NCBI RefSeq assembly: GCF_006539185.1 | Contig: NZ_BJMN01000015.1 | Span: 62,001 to 126,000, forward strand | DNA from: Streptomyces gardneri | GTDB lineage: Bacteria > Actinomycetota > Actinomycetes > Streptomycetales > Streptomycetaceae | Direction: 5' to 3' | DNA: 64,000 nucleotides | In this document: piece by piece, positions 20,698 through 29,440 of the stretch | Layout of the letters: the number at the start of each line of letters is the position of its first letter | Position numbering within the stretch: the first letter of the stretch is position 1 | The notes under the pieces: generated by a model | Databases searched by the model: none | What the model saw: only the letters and a program-made list of their open reading frames with translations | Told to the model about the DNA's origin: nothing | Translations under genes and position numbers: made by a program

Positions 20698-22689
20698 ATG
20701 CACCACCGTACGACGCGGCATGCTGCCGCGTTTCTCACGCTCCTGGCAGTCTTTCTCTGCCTGGGCCTGGGGGAGAAGACCGCAGTCGCCGCGACGGGCA
20801 TCGAGAACCGTCAGGCGGCGGCCTCCGCGGCCGAGCGCATCGCGGCCATCGTGAAGGCGGCCGCCAAGTACTCCGGGTGCGGCGCCAAGCCGCTGTTGGA
20901 GAAGCCCGCCTGCTACCGGGAGTTCGCCGACAAGGCCGTCCGCGTCGGGGCCGGGGTGGGCCTTGCCGCGTACGGCATCCACTACCTGCACAAGGACACC
21001 GAGCAGCATTTCAAGAACCTGCGCAAGGAGATCGCCGGGTTCGAGCAGCTGAAGGAGGCGGTCAAGCAGGACCCGGCCACGATCACCGACCCGGCCACGC
21101 GGGCCGAGGCGGAGAAACGGATCCACGCCGCGTACGCGGCCGCGCAGAAGGACGTCGACCACCGGCTGGCGAAGGTCAACGAGACCATCCAGACGATCGT
21201 GATGCTCGCGGAGGTGACCGTCGCGTTCCTTCAGGTGATCTTCGCACTCGCGGCCATCGTCGGCGATCCGGAGTTCCAGAAGGCCGCGACCTCGCTCAGG
21301 AACGGCCTGAAGGGCATGGGCGAGGATCTCGACCGGATCAACGCCGGTCTGAGCCAGATGAGCCGTGGCCTCGACGACATGAACAAGGCGATGGGCCAGG
21401 TCAACGGTGCGCTGGACCAGATGAACCGGGGCATCGGCCAGGCCAACAAGGGCATGGAGGAGATGAACCGGGGGGTCGGCCAGGCCAACAAGGGCATGGA
21501 GGAGCTCAACAAGCACGTCCCGGGCATCAAGAAGGGTGCCGAGAAGCTCCGTGAGCTGCCCGGCATCGAGTTCGACTTCTCCCACATCAAGGACGCCTGG
21601 AGCTCCGGCGGTTCCGGGCTCGACGCCGAGGAGCAGCAGCGGCGCATGGGCCTGCTCCTCGACCTCCTGCCCGGTATCGGGGACGGCAAGGGCATCGTCG
21701 AGGCCGTCATCGGCAAGGACCTCGCCACGGACGAGGAACTGAGCGGGCTGGACCGGGCCACGGGCGCGCTGGTCGTGCTGCGCTGGCTCAAGATCGGCAA
21801 GAAAGCCCTCACAGGCGACGACGTGCGGGACGCCCGCAAGGCCACCTGCGTCGCCGGCAGCGTCGACGGGAACAGCTTCCCGGCCGGAACCCGGGTCCTC
21901 ATGGCCACGGGCGCCGCCGTGTCCATCGAGTCGGTACGACAAGGCGACGAGGTCCTGGCCACGGACCCCGACACCGGCCTCACCGAGCCCCAGCCCGTGA
22001 CCGACCTGATCACCGGCTCGGGGGAGAAGCGCCTGGTCACCCTGACCGTCGACACCGACGGCGACGCAGGCGACCACACGGACACCGTCACGGCGACCGA
22101 CCGTCACCCGTTCCGCACCGTCGGCCCCGACGTGTGGAGCGACGCCGTCGACCTCACTCCTGGAACATGGCTGCGGACCGACACGAGCAAGCCGGTGCGG
22201 GTCACCGCGGTCGCGACGGGCACCGGGCAGCAGACGGTCCACAACCTCACCGTCGCCCGGCTGCACACCTACTACGTGCTCGCCGGAAGCACGCCCGTCC
22301 TGGTCCACAATGCCAAGAAGAACAAGTGCAGCCTGGAGATCGACCACGTCGGTCAGGTGGACCAGGACTGGGTCACCAAGGGCGCTCACGTCAACATGAA
22401 GGACGGCATGGAAGTGGCCTTGCGTCCGGACGGCAAGGGCGGCATCCGTGGCGAGGCGATCCGCCTGTCGCGCGGCACAGCCACCCAGAAGCAGGTCGAT
22501 GCCGTCGTCGCGGCGATCAAGTCCGACCCCAAGACGCGCGCGGACATGATCAGGGTGACGAAGGGAGCCAAGGAGGTCTTCGAGTCCAGCGCCAAGGCCA
22601 TGAAGGAAGGCCGCAACCCGCAGTGGCGCTTCAGCAACGACCGGACGGCCGAGCTGCGGGCGCTGATCGAGGCAATGGAGAAGATGTAG
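20698..22689 (+). CDS. Secreted HINT-domain polymorphic toxin with coiled-coil repeats
   Basis: 663 residues from ATG 20698 (AGGA 9 nt upstream). Signal peptide (HAAAFLTLLAVFLCLGLG), a helical domain, a hydrophobic helix near 165-190, then a heptad-like run of M/Q/N-rich 7-11-mers (QMSRGLDDMNKAMGQVNGAL, QMNRGIGQANKGMEEMNRGV; residues ~218-280) suggesting a coiled coil. A HINT autoprocessing domain spans about residues 384-537: Cys then FPAGTRVLMATG, EVLATDPDTG, TDRHPF, HTYYVLAGSTPVLVHN. The final ~126 residues after VHN (KGAHVNMKDGMEVALRP ... AELRALIEAMEKM) are the effector; I do not recognise this toxin family. The immunity gene follows directly. Confidence 0.88.
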   Translation: MHHRTTRHAAAFLTLLAVFLCLGLGEKTAVAATGIENRQAAASAAERIAAIVKAAAKYSGCGAKPLLEKPACYREFADKAVRVGAGVGLAAYGIHYLHKDTEQHFKNLRKEIAGFEQLKEAVKQDPATITDPATRAEAEKRIHAAYAAAQKDVDHRLAKVNETIQTIVMLAEVTVAFLQVIFALAAIVGDPEFQKAATSLRNGLKGMGEDLDRINAGLSQMSRGLDDMNKAMGQVNGALDQMNRGIGQANKGMEEMNRGVGQANKGMEELNKHVPGIKKGAEKLRELPGIEFDFSHIKDAWSSGGSGLDAEEQQRRMGLLLDLLPGIGDGKGIVEAVIGKDLATDEELSGLDRATGALVVLRWLKIGKKALTGDDVRDARKATCVAGSVDGNSFPAGTRVLMATGAAVSIESVRQGDEVLATDPDTGLTEPQPVTDLITGSGEKRLVTLTVDTDGDAGDHTDTVTATDRHPFRTVGPDVWSDAVDLTPGTWLRTDTSKPVRVTAVATGTGQQTVHNLTVARLHTYYVLAGSTPVLVHNAKKNKCSLEIDHVGQVDQDWVTKGAHVNMKDGMEVALRPDGKGGIRGEAIRLSRGTATQKQVDAVVAAIKSDPKTRADMIRVTKGAKEVFESSAKAMKEGRNPQWRFSNDRTAELRALIEAMEKM

Positions 22690-23187
22690 ATGTCCGACCT
22701 GGATTTCTACGCCCACGTGGCCACCCGCGGCGATGTTCTGGGCATGGGCATCGGCACGCAGCCTGCCGAGTGGGCGGACCGGCTGGGGGCCGACTACGTC
22801 GACGACGTGGACGCGGGGCTCATGCGCCGGGACTACGGGCTCGTGGAGCTGTCGTTCGAGGAGGCGCAGGGTTCCTGGCCCTGCTTCGGAATCAGCGTGC
22901 AGGTGCACCGGTTGAGGTGGGACGTGGAGTCGGCCGTGCCGGCGGCCCTACGCAGCTCATACGGCGCCTTCGCCTCTTCGGTGCGCTTCGAGGACCTGAC
23001 CGTGGCGATCAACGATCTGGGCTACTCGTTCGAACCGGACGACGACGCGACGGCCACCGACTTCCGCCGCTATCGGGTCCCCGAGTCCGGTGTGCGGCTC
23101 ATCGTCCGGGTGGACGTCGACGCCCAGGGGGCGGGCGACCTGTGGAGCCTCAGCGTGTCTCCCGCCTGGTGGGGTGAGACCGGCTGA
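22690..23187 (+). CDS. Putative cognate immunity protein of the HINT toxin
   Basis: 165 residues starting at ATG 22690, which abuts the toxin stop with no gap (TAGATG), so the two are translationally coupled. Acidic, soluble, no signal peptide or membrane helix: MSDLDFYAHVATRGDVLGMG, then LMRRDYGLVELSFEE, CFGISVQVHRLRW and a C-terminal RLIVRVDVDAQGAGDLWSLSVS. The alternating strands suggest an alpha/beta fold. I recognise no named family; the role is inferred from position after a polymorphic toxin, charge and size. Confidence 0.75.
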   Translation: MSDLDFYAHVATRGDVLGMGIGTQPAEWADRLGADYVDDVDAGLMRRDYGLVELSFEEAQGSWPCFGISVQVHRLRWDVESAVPAALRSSYGAFASSVRFEDLTVAINDLGYSFEPDDDATATDFRRYRVPESGVRLIVRVDVDAQGAGDLWSLSVSPAWWGETG

Positions 23188-23339
23188 CCGAGGCGGGCCC
23201 CGGCCGACAACCGCCGGCCGGGGCCCAGGCGAATCGGGGCGCTAGAGATGGTCGTCCTGCCGGTCGACAACGCCTGACGGCTCCACGCGGCAGTCGTTGT
23301 CGTCGTGCGAGCCGGCTCGGACCGGGCTCGCACCGGCTC

Positions 23340-23750
23340 GGCCGGGGTCGGCGGCGGGTCGCATCATCGACCATCTGGGCCGATGCTCGCGTTCCAGCCG
23401 CAGAGGAGGTTTGCCAAGGGCACCGTACTCATCGTGGACGGCACCCTCGTGCCCACCCGCGATCACGCCGTGACCGAAGAACTGCCGGTACTCCACGAAC
23501 CATCAGGTCGTGATCGACGCCGACACCCGCATGGTCGTGGTGGTTGGCCAGCCGCTGGCCGGCGACCACAACGACTGCAAGGCGTGGGAGGAGTCCGGCG
23601 CCAAAGCCGCCGTCGGCAGGACATTCACGATCGCCGACGGCGGCTATCTGGGCACGGGACTTGTGATCCCTCACCGCCGCGAGCGCGGCCCGGCCGAACT
23701 CCCGGCCTGGAAAGAGGAGCACAACCGCTCTCACAAGCAGGTTCAGGCTG
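23340..23750 (+). pseudogene. Frameshifted IS5-family transposase
   Basis: Reading requires at least two frame changes: RIIDHLG, then PMLAFQPQRRFAKGTVLIVDGTLVPTRDHAVTE, then HQVVIDADTRMVVVVGQPLAGDHNDCKAWEESGAK with FTIADGGYLGTGLVIPHRR and EEHNRSHKQV. These are the DDE-domain blocks of an IS5-type transposase (VDGTLVPTRDH first Asp; IADGGY-G second Asp). The C-terminal Glu block (VEHVFARMK in relatives) is missing, as are the N-terminus and both ends, so the element is dead. Confidence 0.72.
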
Positions 23751-23946
23751 CCGCCCCTTCGACTGCTCGAACGGTGAGCTGCTCGCAGACGATGCCCAGG
23801 CCCGCTGGAATGCCTTCCAGTCCTTCCGGGACAGGACGATCGCGTCTGAATCGTTGGGCGAGCCCTAAGGCAACTGCATTGGCCGGCCTCGGGACCCCCG
23901 GCGCGGTCAGGTCGTTGGGACGGCCTGCCGTTCGCGCCGGATTTAC

Positions 23947-24119
23947 TTACGCGTCGGAGTGCTTCGGCAGGGCGAGCCAGTCCGACCAGGAGATCTCTCG
24001 GCCGAGGAAGCGCGGCTGCTCGAACGGCCAGTCGGCGGCGATCCACTGCGGCACCAGCTCGTAGAGGGCCTGCTCGACCTCGCTGTCCAGCCATTTCGAG
24101 CGAGAGACGGAGGTGGCAT
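23947..24119 (-). pseudogene. Small Trp-rich protein with a frameshift near the start
   Basis: Minus strand, ending at TAA 23947-23949. The frame reads TSVSRSKWLDSEVEQALYEL followed by VPQWIAADWPFEQPRFLGREISWSDWLALPKHSDA. The only nearby ATG (24117-24119) is in another frame; removing one base just after it would give a ~57-residue protein. The start sits at the stop of the upstream membrane gene (TGA 24127-24129), suggesting a former two-gene operon. Function unknown. Confidence 0.4.
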
Positions 24120-24126
24120 AGGAATC

Positions 24127-24560
24127 TCACGAGGCACTTGGCGCGGTCTGCCTCTTCCCTCCACGGCCGGATCTCAACGCGAAATAGGACGTCACCGCCG
24201 TCGCGACGAGAGGCAGGAGCGGATACAGAACTGCCGTCCCCCACGACGCGAAGCTCTTGTCCACCACCTCAAAGGTTCCCCACGGCGTTCTGGCCGCGGG
24301 CACCACGTCCCCTCGCTTGCCGTCATGACGCACCGTCACGGTGTTCATGCTCACGTCGCCCACAAGCCGACCCGAGCACTCAACGTGGCTTCCACTTCGA
24401 CTGCTTTCGAGCCGGCACTGCGAAAGGCGAACCCGGACCTCATCCCCAGCCAGTCCCAGCCGCACGAGCCCGAGAGCCCCGGCCGACACCGTATCCCCAG
24501 AAACAGCACAGCAAGCACACTCCAGGCTACGGCCGCTATGCCCCACCCCTTAGTTGTCAT
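24127..24560 (-). pseudogene. Small two-helix membrane protein with a homopolymer frameshift
   Basis: From ATG 24558-24560 the protein begins with a helix (GWGIAAVAWSVLAVLFLG). At the GGGG run on the minus strand (24495-24498) one missing G would restore the downstream frame DTVSAGALGLVRLGLAGDEV..., which continues to KSFASWGTAVLYPLLPLVATAVTSYFALRSG, a second helix, and stops at 24127. Repaired, it would be ~144 residues with an extracytoplasmic segment between two helices. Family unknown. The single-base lesion in a homopolymer could be real decay or a base-call error. Confidence 0.45.
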
Positions 24561-24664
24561 GGAGCCAGCATGGCGCACCAGGATCAGGAACAACGGGGGA
24601 CGTTCGTCCGGACGCAGCTGGGGAGAGAAGTCCGCACGCCGACACTTCCTACCGACCATCGCCG

Positions 24665-24833
24665 TTGTTCGCGCAGCGAGAGCTCCGCGAGACCCTGCAC
24701 AACAAGATGGTGGGCCTGCAGAAAGACGTCCTCGGATGGAACCCGGACCAGCTTTTGCGCACCCCAGAGAGCGACATCGTCGAGCACCTCGTCGACAGAC
24801 ACTCCGTGCTCTGCCCTCAGCTCGACCAGGTCA
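24665..24833 (+). pseudogene. N-terminal fragment of an unidentified protein
   Basis: One plus-strand frame reads LFAQRELRETLHNKMVGLQK, DVLGWNPDQLLRTPESDIVE, HLVDRHSVLCPQLDQ, clearly protein-like, then turns to low-quality sequence. No start codon with a ribosome site precedes it. I recognise no family; it looks like a piece of a larger lost gene. Confidence 0.4.
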
Positions 24834-25035
24834 GCAAGGGGAGTAGTGCGGGTGGATGGCGACCTTCTCCGCCCCGCCTGTCGTTGTCGCGCGCACCAGG
24901 TTGGGTCGTGCCCACTGGTCCCCTCCGTGAACGTGGTATGCCAGGGTGAGGCCCTCGCCGCCAAGGGCGACATCGACAAGAATCCCGGGCGGAGGGCGGC
25001 TCGATCTCGACGGAGTACTGCCGGTTCCGTCGCAC
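24828..25035 (-). pseudogene. Small frameshifted gene, function unknown
   Basis: Minus strand: RRNRQYSVEIEPPSARD in one frame, then LVDVALGGEGLTLAYHVHGG followed by DQWARPNLVRATTTGGAEKVAIHPHYSPC in another, ending near 24830. Both parts look coding. A single indel around 24985 joins them into a ~68-residue protein. No family recognised. Confidence 0.35.
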
Positions 25036-25051
25036 GGGCGGGTGCCTCTGT

Positions 25052-25459
25052 TCAGTCGATCACGGCGGTGGCTTCGATCTCGACCAGGTGCTCGGGGATG
25101 TCCAGAGCCGCGACGCCCAACAGTGTGCCCGGCGGTACCGGGGTGACTCCGAGCTTCGTGGCCGCCCGGGCGATCCCGTCCATGAGCTGAGACATTTTGC
25201 CGGGCGTCCAGTCGACGACGTAAATGGTCAGTTTCGCCACGTCGTCGAAGGAAGCGCCGACCTCCGCCAGGGCGGCGCCGACGTTGAGGTAGCACTGCTC
25301 GACCTGGGCGGCGAGGTCGCCTTTACCAACGGTGACCCCGTTGACGTCCCAGGCGACCTGTCCGGCGATGAAGACCAACTTCGATCCGGTCGCGATCGAC
25401 ACCTGCCGGTAGGCGTCGACTTCCGGCAATCCGCTTGGGTTCACCAGGATGATGGCCAT
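25052..25459 (-). CDS. RidA / YjgF family protein
   Basis: 135 residues with the RidA fold order: an N-terminal strand, FIAGQVAWDVNG, AAQVEQCYLNVGAALAEVGASFDDVAKLTIYVVD, then GVTPVPPGTLLGVAALDIPEHLVEIEATAVID. The G-V--L--P--LVEIEA-A block is the family signature. The conserved Arg of true imine deaminases, usually in P-R---G---L, appears to be lost here (VTPVPPGTLLG), so it may belong to a RidA subgroup without that deaminase activity. ATG 25457-25459 has GGGGAGG upstream. Divergently arranged with an HxlR regulator, the probable controller. Confidence 0.92.
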   Translation of the reverse strand: MAIILVNPSGLPEVDAYRQVSIATGSKLVFIAGQVAWDVNGVTVGKGDLAAQVEQCYLNVGAALAEVGASFDDVAKLTIYVVDWTPGKMSQLMDGIARAATKLGVTPVPPGTLLGVAALDIPEHLVEIEATAVID

Positions 25460-25533
25460 GCCGCGTGCCTCCCCTTGTTGTGAGCGCCCGTGAGTCCGTT
25501 GACATCAAGCCCACGAGACGGTTGCTCTCTTGT

Positions 25534-25548
25534 GGTTACTCAGGAACC
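25534..25548. promoter_or_regulatory. Imperfect palindrome, candidate HxlR operator
   Basis: GGTTACTCAGGAACC matches its reverse complement at 12 of 15 positions. It lies in the 145-bp gap between the divergent RidA and HxlR genes. A TTGACA at 25499-25504 is close by. Regulators of the HxlR class bind such sites as dimers; the assignment is positional. Confidence 0.4.
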
Positions 25549-25604
25549 GTAGGAGAGTGGCCGCTGACATGGAAGAACGCACTTTTCGGTGACTGGGGAA
25601 CCTG

Positions 25605-25985
25605 ATGGTGACCAAGCAGTTCACGGGCTCGCCCGACGAAGCAGACCTCAGGCGCGCGGACTCCCTGGCGCGGGAGATCTTCTCGGACGTCGCCAACAAG
25701 TGGGCGCTCCTGATCATCGAGGCCCTGGGGGACCGCACCCTGCGCTTCGGTGAAGTGCGGAGCGAGATCGAGGGCATCAGCCACAAGATGCTTACCCAGA
25801 ACCTGCGCATGTTGGAGCGTTACGGTCTGGTCGAGCGGATGGTGCACCCTGTCGTGCCGCCGCGGGTCGAGTACACCCTCACCGAACCGGGCCAGGCCCT
25901 GCGGGTGACGATCGACGGACTGTGCGACTGGACCCACCGGTACCTCGGTCATATCGAGGCGTCCCGCCACCGCTTCGACGCCTGA
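25605..25985 (+). CDS. HxlR family winged-helix transcriptional regulator
   Basis: 126 residues. The winged-helix core is typical: DVANKWALLIIEALGDRTLRFGEVRSEIEGISHKMLTQNLRMLERYGLVERMVHPVVPPRVEYTLTEPGQAL. The family motifs K W-LLI---L, RF-EL/V---I-GIS-K-LTQ-LR-LE--GLV-R and P--VEY-LT--G--L are all present. No Cys in the sensing position, so a redox switch as in HypR/YodB is not indicated. Divergent from the RidA gene; by common arrangement it represses that gene. Confidence 0.93.
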   Translation: MVTKQFTGSPDEADLRRADSLAREIFSDVANKWALLIIEALGDRTLRFGEVRSEIEGISHKMLTQNLRMLERYGLVERMVHPVVPPRVEYTLTEPGQALRVTIDGLCDWTHRYLGHIEASRHRFDA

Positions 25986-26084
25986 CAGATGGGCGCGCGC
26001 GTCGCCAGTGGCCGGGGCATCTTGGGGGGCGGTGCGACGGGCCGGCCTCGGCGAGAAATCTGGGGCCGGCAGGGTTGAGGGCCC

Positions 26085-26398
26085 TCAGCGGGAGGCGTAG
26101 CGGATCCAGGCGTCCGTGAGGCTCTGCAGCGCCGTTTCGGTGGCACCGCCGCCCTCCAGATGATCGGTGAAGGTCTGCGGCCGGTCCGGGCCTACATGCC
26201 AATATCTGGATCGGCGGAGGCCAGCCTTGCGCGCTCACAGGTGTCCCTTGAGCCGCCACGTGCCGCAACAGCCACGCCGTGAACCGCCCATCGGACCGTC
26301 CCTGTCTCCGAAGCCACCGACCTCGACTCACGGTACCGGGCCACCGATCGCCGACGCCCGGCGATCGACTCGCGCAGCGATTCGTCGGTCGCGGTCAA
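26085..26398 (-). pseudogene. Single-frameshift small gene, function unknown
   Basis: From ATG 26396-26398: MTATDESLRESIAGRRRSVA ... DTCERARLASADPDI, then a stop. One extra T at the ATT near 26205 would continue it as WHVGPDRPQTFTDHLEGGGA followed by TETALQSLTDAWIRYASR and the stop at 26085-26087, giving about 104 residues. The second part is clearly protein-like. No family recognised. Confidence 0.4.
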
Positions 26399-26560
26399 GC
26401 CTGCTTCCGGCGTTCTGGCTGCGGCAGGTGGCCAGTCTCAGGATGACGTGAAGCCAGCCCTGTTCGTGCACTCGCCAGTGCGCCCACGTGGGTACAGGTG
26501 AACGGGCTTGACACCGGCCGCATGGAGCAGTGCCATGAGTATGGATGGACGGGGGGCGGG

Positions 26561-26749
26561 ATGAGCGACGAGGAACGCGACACTGAGAGCCAGGGCGACG
26601 TTTCCCCACGGCGCCCGGGTTCCCTGGATTTCCCAGACAGGTTCTGGACCGTGCTGCTCGCGCTGATCGTGCTGGGGCTGTTCCTTTACGGCCTCACGCG
26701 GGGCGAGGGTGGCGGAGGGCACTCCGACGGGTACACCGGTTGGCGTTGA
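26561..26749 (+). CDS. Small single-helix membrane protein
   Basis: 62 residues from ATG 26561. An acidic, Arg/Asp-rich cytoplasmic N-terminus of ~27 residues is followed by one transmembrane helix (FWTVLLALIVLGLFLYGL) and a short Gly-rich tail. The G-rich stretch directly before the ATG can serve as ribosome site. No motif allows a function. It faces the Excalibur gene, with a strong hairpin between them. Confidence 0.5.
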   Translation: MSDEERDTESQGDVSPRRPGSLDFPDRFWTVLLALIVLGLFLYGLTRGEGGGGHSDGYTGWR

Positions 26750-26811
26750 GCAGACAGGCGCGGGTTCCGTCCGGCGAATCAGAGGCTGCGGGTCACCCAC
26801 ACCGTGCCCTT

Positions 26812-26844
26812 CCTCAGTTGGTTCAATTCGTGAACCAACTGAGG
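26812..26844. terminator. Perfect 14-bp bidirectional terminator hairpin
   Basis: CCTCAGTTGGTTCA (26812-26825) and its exact complement (26831-26844) flank the loop ATTCG. It lies between two convergent genes (stops at 26749 and 26887), so it can terminate both. Confidence 0.8.
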
Positions 26845-26886
26845 TGAAGAGCAGCAGTGGGGAAAATTCAAGATCGGCATCAACGG

Positions 26887-27336
26887 TCAGGCCTGCTTCG
26901 ATCCGCGGCGCAGGCGGCGTGCTGTGAGGTAGCCGCCTGCCGCAGCGGCACCGGTGGCCAGGGTGAGGCCTATGCCCAGACTGAGACCGGACGGTCCGGA
27001 TGTTCCGCCGATTCCCGCCCGGGTACCGCGACTCGGAACGACGGGGGCCGGAACGACGGGAGCCGCAGGCGGGGTGGCGGTGGCACTCGGGCTCACCGGC
27101 TGCACGGTGTCCGTGCTGGCGCGGCTGGGCAGTGCTTCGCAGGCGATGTGGTCATCGGGGCCTTGGTCTTCGTCGAGCCGGTTGGGGTCGCTCGTGTCGC
27201 GGTTGAACTCTGCCTGGGCATCTTCCTGGAAGCGGAAGTTCCGGCAGTCGAGATCCTGCGCGTGAGCGACGCCGGACAAGGGTGCGACAGAGGCGATGGC
27301 CAGGGCTATGCCGGCGACCACGCTGCGACTGCTCAT
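26887..27336 (-). CDS. Excalibur calcium-binding domain surface protein
   Basis: 149 residues: signal peptide (SVVAGIALAIASVAPLSGVAHA), then an Excalibur-type module DLDCRNFRFQEDAQAEFNRD with DPNRLDEDQGPDDHIACE, i.e. the family pattern DCxDF---AQ--------DP--LD-D-DG--CE. The G-P-DDH-ACE version departs slightly from the usual D-DG-ACE loop, so calcium binding is not assured. A Pro/Thr/Ala-rich linker leads to a C-terminal helix (GLSLGIGLTLATGAAAAGGYL) and RRLRRGSKQA, a membrane anchor. Acts outside the membrane; role unknown. Confidence 0.88.
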   Translation of the reverse strand: MSSRSVVAGIALAIASVAPLSGVAHAQDLDCRNFRFQEDAQAEFNRDTSDPNRLDEDQGPDDHIACEALPSRASTDTVQPVSPSATATPPAAPVVPAPVVPSRGTRAGIGGTSGPSGLSLGIGLTLATGAAAAGGYLTARRLRRGSKQA

Positions 27337-27372
27337 GGGAAGACCTCCTCAGTGGTCTGCGAAGCGTCACCC

Positions 27373-27600
27373 CACGGTAGGAGCGGTCCACGCACGGAGC
27401 GTGTGACAGTAGGCCGAATGGGCATCACGCTGTGTGGCTGCGATCTCGTAGTCCAGCGGCCGGGGGTGCCCGGCCCATGCACCAAGCGGCCCTGGCGGCA
27501 TGGCCTGGGCCGGGGCTTCCAGGGCATCCGCTGAATGTGCTTGCTCGTTGAGGCAGGTCCTGAACACCACGACGGGCGGATCTCGCTCAGGACCTCTTGC
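27373..27600 (-). pseudogene. Possible C-terminal fragment of an unknown protein
   Basis: The minus-strand frame ending at 27373 reads ERDPPVVVFRTCLNEQAHSA then DALEAPAQAMPPGPLGAW and DYEIAATQRDAHSAYCHTLR. It looks somewhat protein-like but has no start and no recognised family. Upstream it merges into the antisense of another relic. Weak evidence. Confidence 0.25.
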
Positions 27601-27639
27601 GGATGCAACTGCGGGATCACCACGGCCTCGCCGTGCTGG

Positions 27640-28167
27640 CCCCCCGGCTACCTGCACCGGCACGAGCGCGGCAAGCAGTACAGGGGCTCCGACCCGCAGC
27701 GACTGGTGGTGATGATCGCGTGCCTCCTTGAGGGCGACGCACCAGTGCGGTTCGACTTCACTGTCCAGGTCCAGGAGCTGGCGACCCGTGGAGAAGCTGC
27801 GGGCCCAGGTGGCGTGGCTCGTCGAGCGTGAGTTCCTCGCCCTGGACGGGGGCGTGGGCGGGGTGGTCAGGTTGTGGGTGAACCCGGCTCTGGCGTTCAG
27901 GCCCGGGACGGACCCGAGGCCGGCGGCGGCCCGGCACAGCCTGCCCGACCTTGCTGGCCGCGCCGAACGTGCGCGGCCTGGGCTTCGTGTACTGCGTGGT
28001 AGTCGCCGCGGGCAGCCCTGGCCCCTGATGCAGGCAGCCAGGAGCGAGGCGTCTTCCTGTACCCGTTCATCGGTGCGGGCGAGCCGAAGACGGAGGGCCT
28101 GGTCGTCGCTCCGCCGCTCGCCTCGACGGACGGCGACCTCGAGTTCCTGCTCAACAACCCTCGGTGA
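27640..28167 (+). pseudogene. Decayed genes, one with a winged-helix/replication-like segment
   Basis: Three plus-strand pieces in different frames look coding: YLHRHERGKQYRGSDPQRLV with MIACLLEGDAPVRFDFTVQV; then EKLRAQVAWLVEREFLALDG, VVRLWVNPALAFRPGTDPR, whose L----WL---FL---G------WVNP--AFRPG pattern resembles small winged-helix replication-type proteins of actinobacteria; and GLGFVYCVVVAAGSP, then GVFLYPFIGAGEPKTEGLVV to LEFLLNNPR and TGA 28165-28167. At least two different lost genes may be represented. Confidence 0.35.
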
Positions 28168-28432
28168 AGCGGTCACCTCCCAGAACTGAACAAGCTTGCG
28201 AGCCGCATGAGTTGAGGCCGCTCGCCGATGCCGTGCGCGGAAGCGCCGCCCGGTGCATTCCCGCACACCCGAACGAGCTCCAGCCGCTCGGCGAAGGCTC
28301 CTGGCTCACCGAAGGCGCCGACAGCAACCCCGTCCGCTGGTCGCGCACTCTTTTCTCCTCCCCACCTTGACCTCCGATGACGTTGCGATGATCGGGCTTC
28401 CGGGAACGTCAAATTGGGGTGTGCGTGGGGAA

Positions 28433-29240
28433 CTACCCAGGAAGCGTGAAGCGAAGGCGCATCTTTGCGCTGAGGAGTTCGTAGCCGGCCAGTCCCGGTG
28501 CGCCGAAGGGGCTCGGTAGCGGGGTGATGCGACGGCGCTCGCGGTCGAGCACGTCGGAGACGTACACGATGATGTACGTCTCGTCCGTGCCGAGGTGGGC
28601 GGCCCGCTCCACCTCGGAGTCGCCGAGGGTGACCTCGCCGCTGCTGCCGACCGACGCTTTGACCTCGTAGAGGTATGTCTGGTCCCCGTTGTGGATGCGG
28701 AAGTCGTAGCCGAGCCGGTCGTCTCCCGGCCCGCCCGCGAGGACATGGGAGCGCAGGCTGGACTTCCAGGAGGTTTCCTCGGGAACTCCGAACCGCTCCC
28801 GTAGCCAGGCGCCAACCACCGTCTTCCCGGCGAGACCGATGGCTATGGTCTTGTCCTGATCGGGGGTGGAGGCGCGGTAGCCTCCAGTTCCGCTCCCTGC
28901 GCCCGATGCTTTACGGGTTCTGGCGACGACCGGTGGCATGGACCCGAGTGGGTGGGCAGGGGTGGCCAGTTGCTCAGCGGTCAGGTCGGCGGCGACCGCC
29001 CGGGCGAGTTTCCCTCAAATCATCAGGCCGCGTCGGCAGGGCTGTGCAGTTGCCCAGGACGGCCGGGTCCGGCCCAGTCGCCGCCGGGCCGGACCCGGAT
29101 GGTGCGCCGGCACCGGAACGCTGCCCGGGCAGCCGCACCAGGGGCTTGTCCAGGCCCAGTTCGGCACGCCGGTCCGTCGCCGGCATCCCCTCGGGCCAGT
29201 AATACCCGTGGTCCTTGAGCCACCGGACGAGAACGGGTGA
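28433..29240 (-). pseudogene. C-terminal part of a large DUF3883 (NO VEIN-type) protein
   Basis: The minus-strand frame from 28939 to 28433 holds a typical DUF3883 domain: GYDFRIHNGDQTYLYEVKAS, GEVTLGDSEVERA, YIIVYVSDVLDRERRRITPL and the terminal GYELLSAKMRLRFTL. The E-V-K motif gives it a PD-(D/E)XK-like look. A second frame upstream (29240 to ~28974; SPVLVRWLKDHGYYWPEGMP) continues the same protein with a frameshift between. Such domains usually end very large proteins with a GHKL ATPase domain, often linked to defence; here everything N-terminal to ~29.25 kb is gone. Confidence 0.6.
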
Positions 29241-29440
29241 GGCGGTGACCGAGGGCCGCAACTCCCGGATCGGCACCGGACGGAAGGCGACGAGGTCGTG
29301 GCGGTCGACTCCTACGGCGACCGAGGGTCGCGACATCGACATTGACCCCGACAACGGGGAATTTCCGCGTAGTCGCGATCCCTCCCTACGTGGGACAAGC
29401 GAGAGGCGCCTGACGGGCGAAGGCCCATGGCAGGCGGAGG

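Noticed and set aside
28173..28412. Minus-strand frame with C-terminal look (GERPQLMRLASLFSSG)
   Set aside because: Too short and without family; may be a relic tail but cannot be supported.
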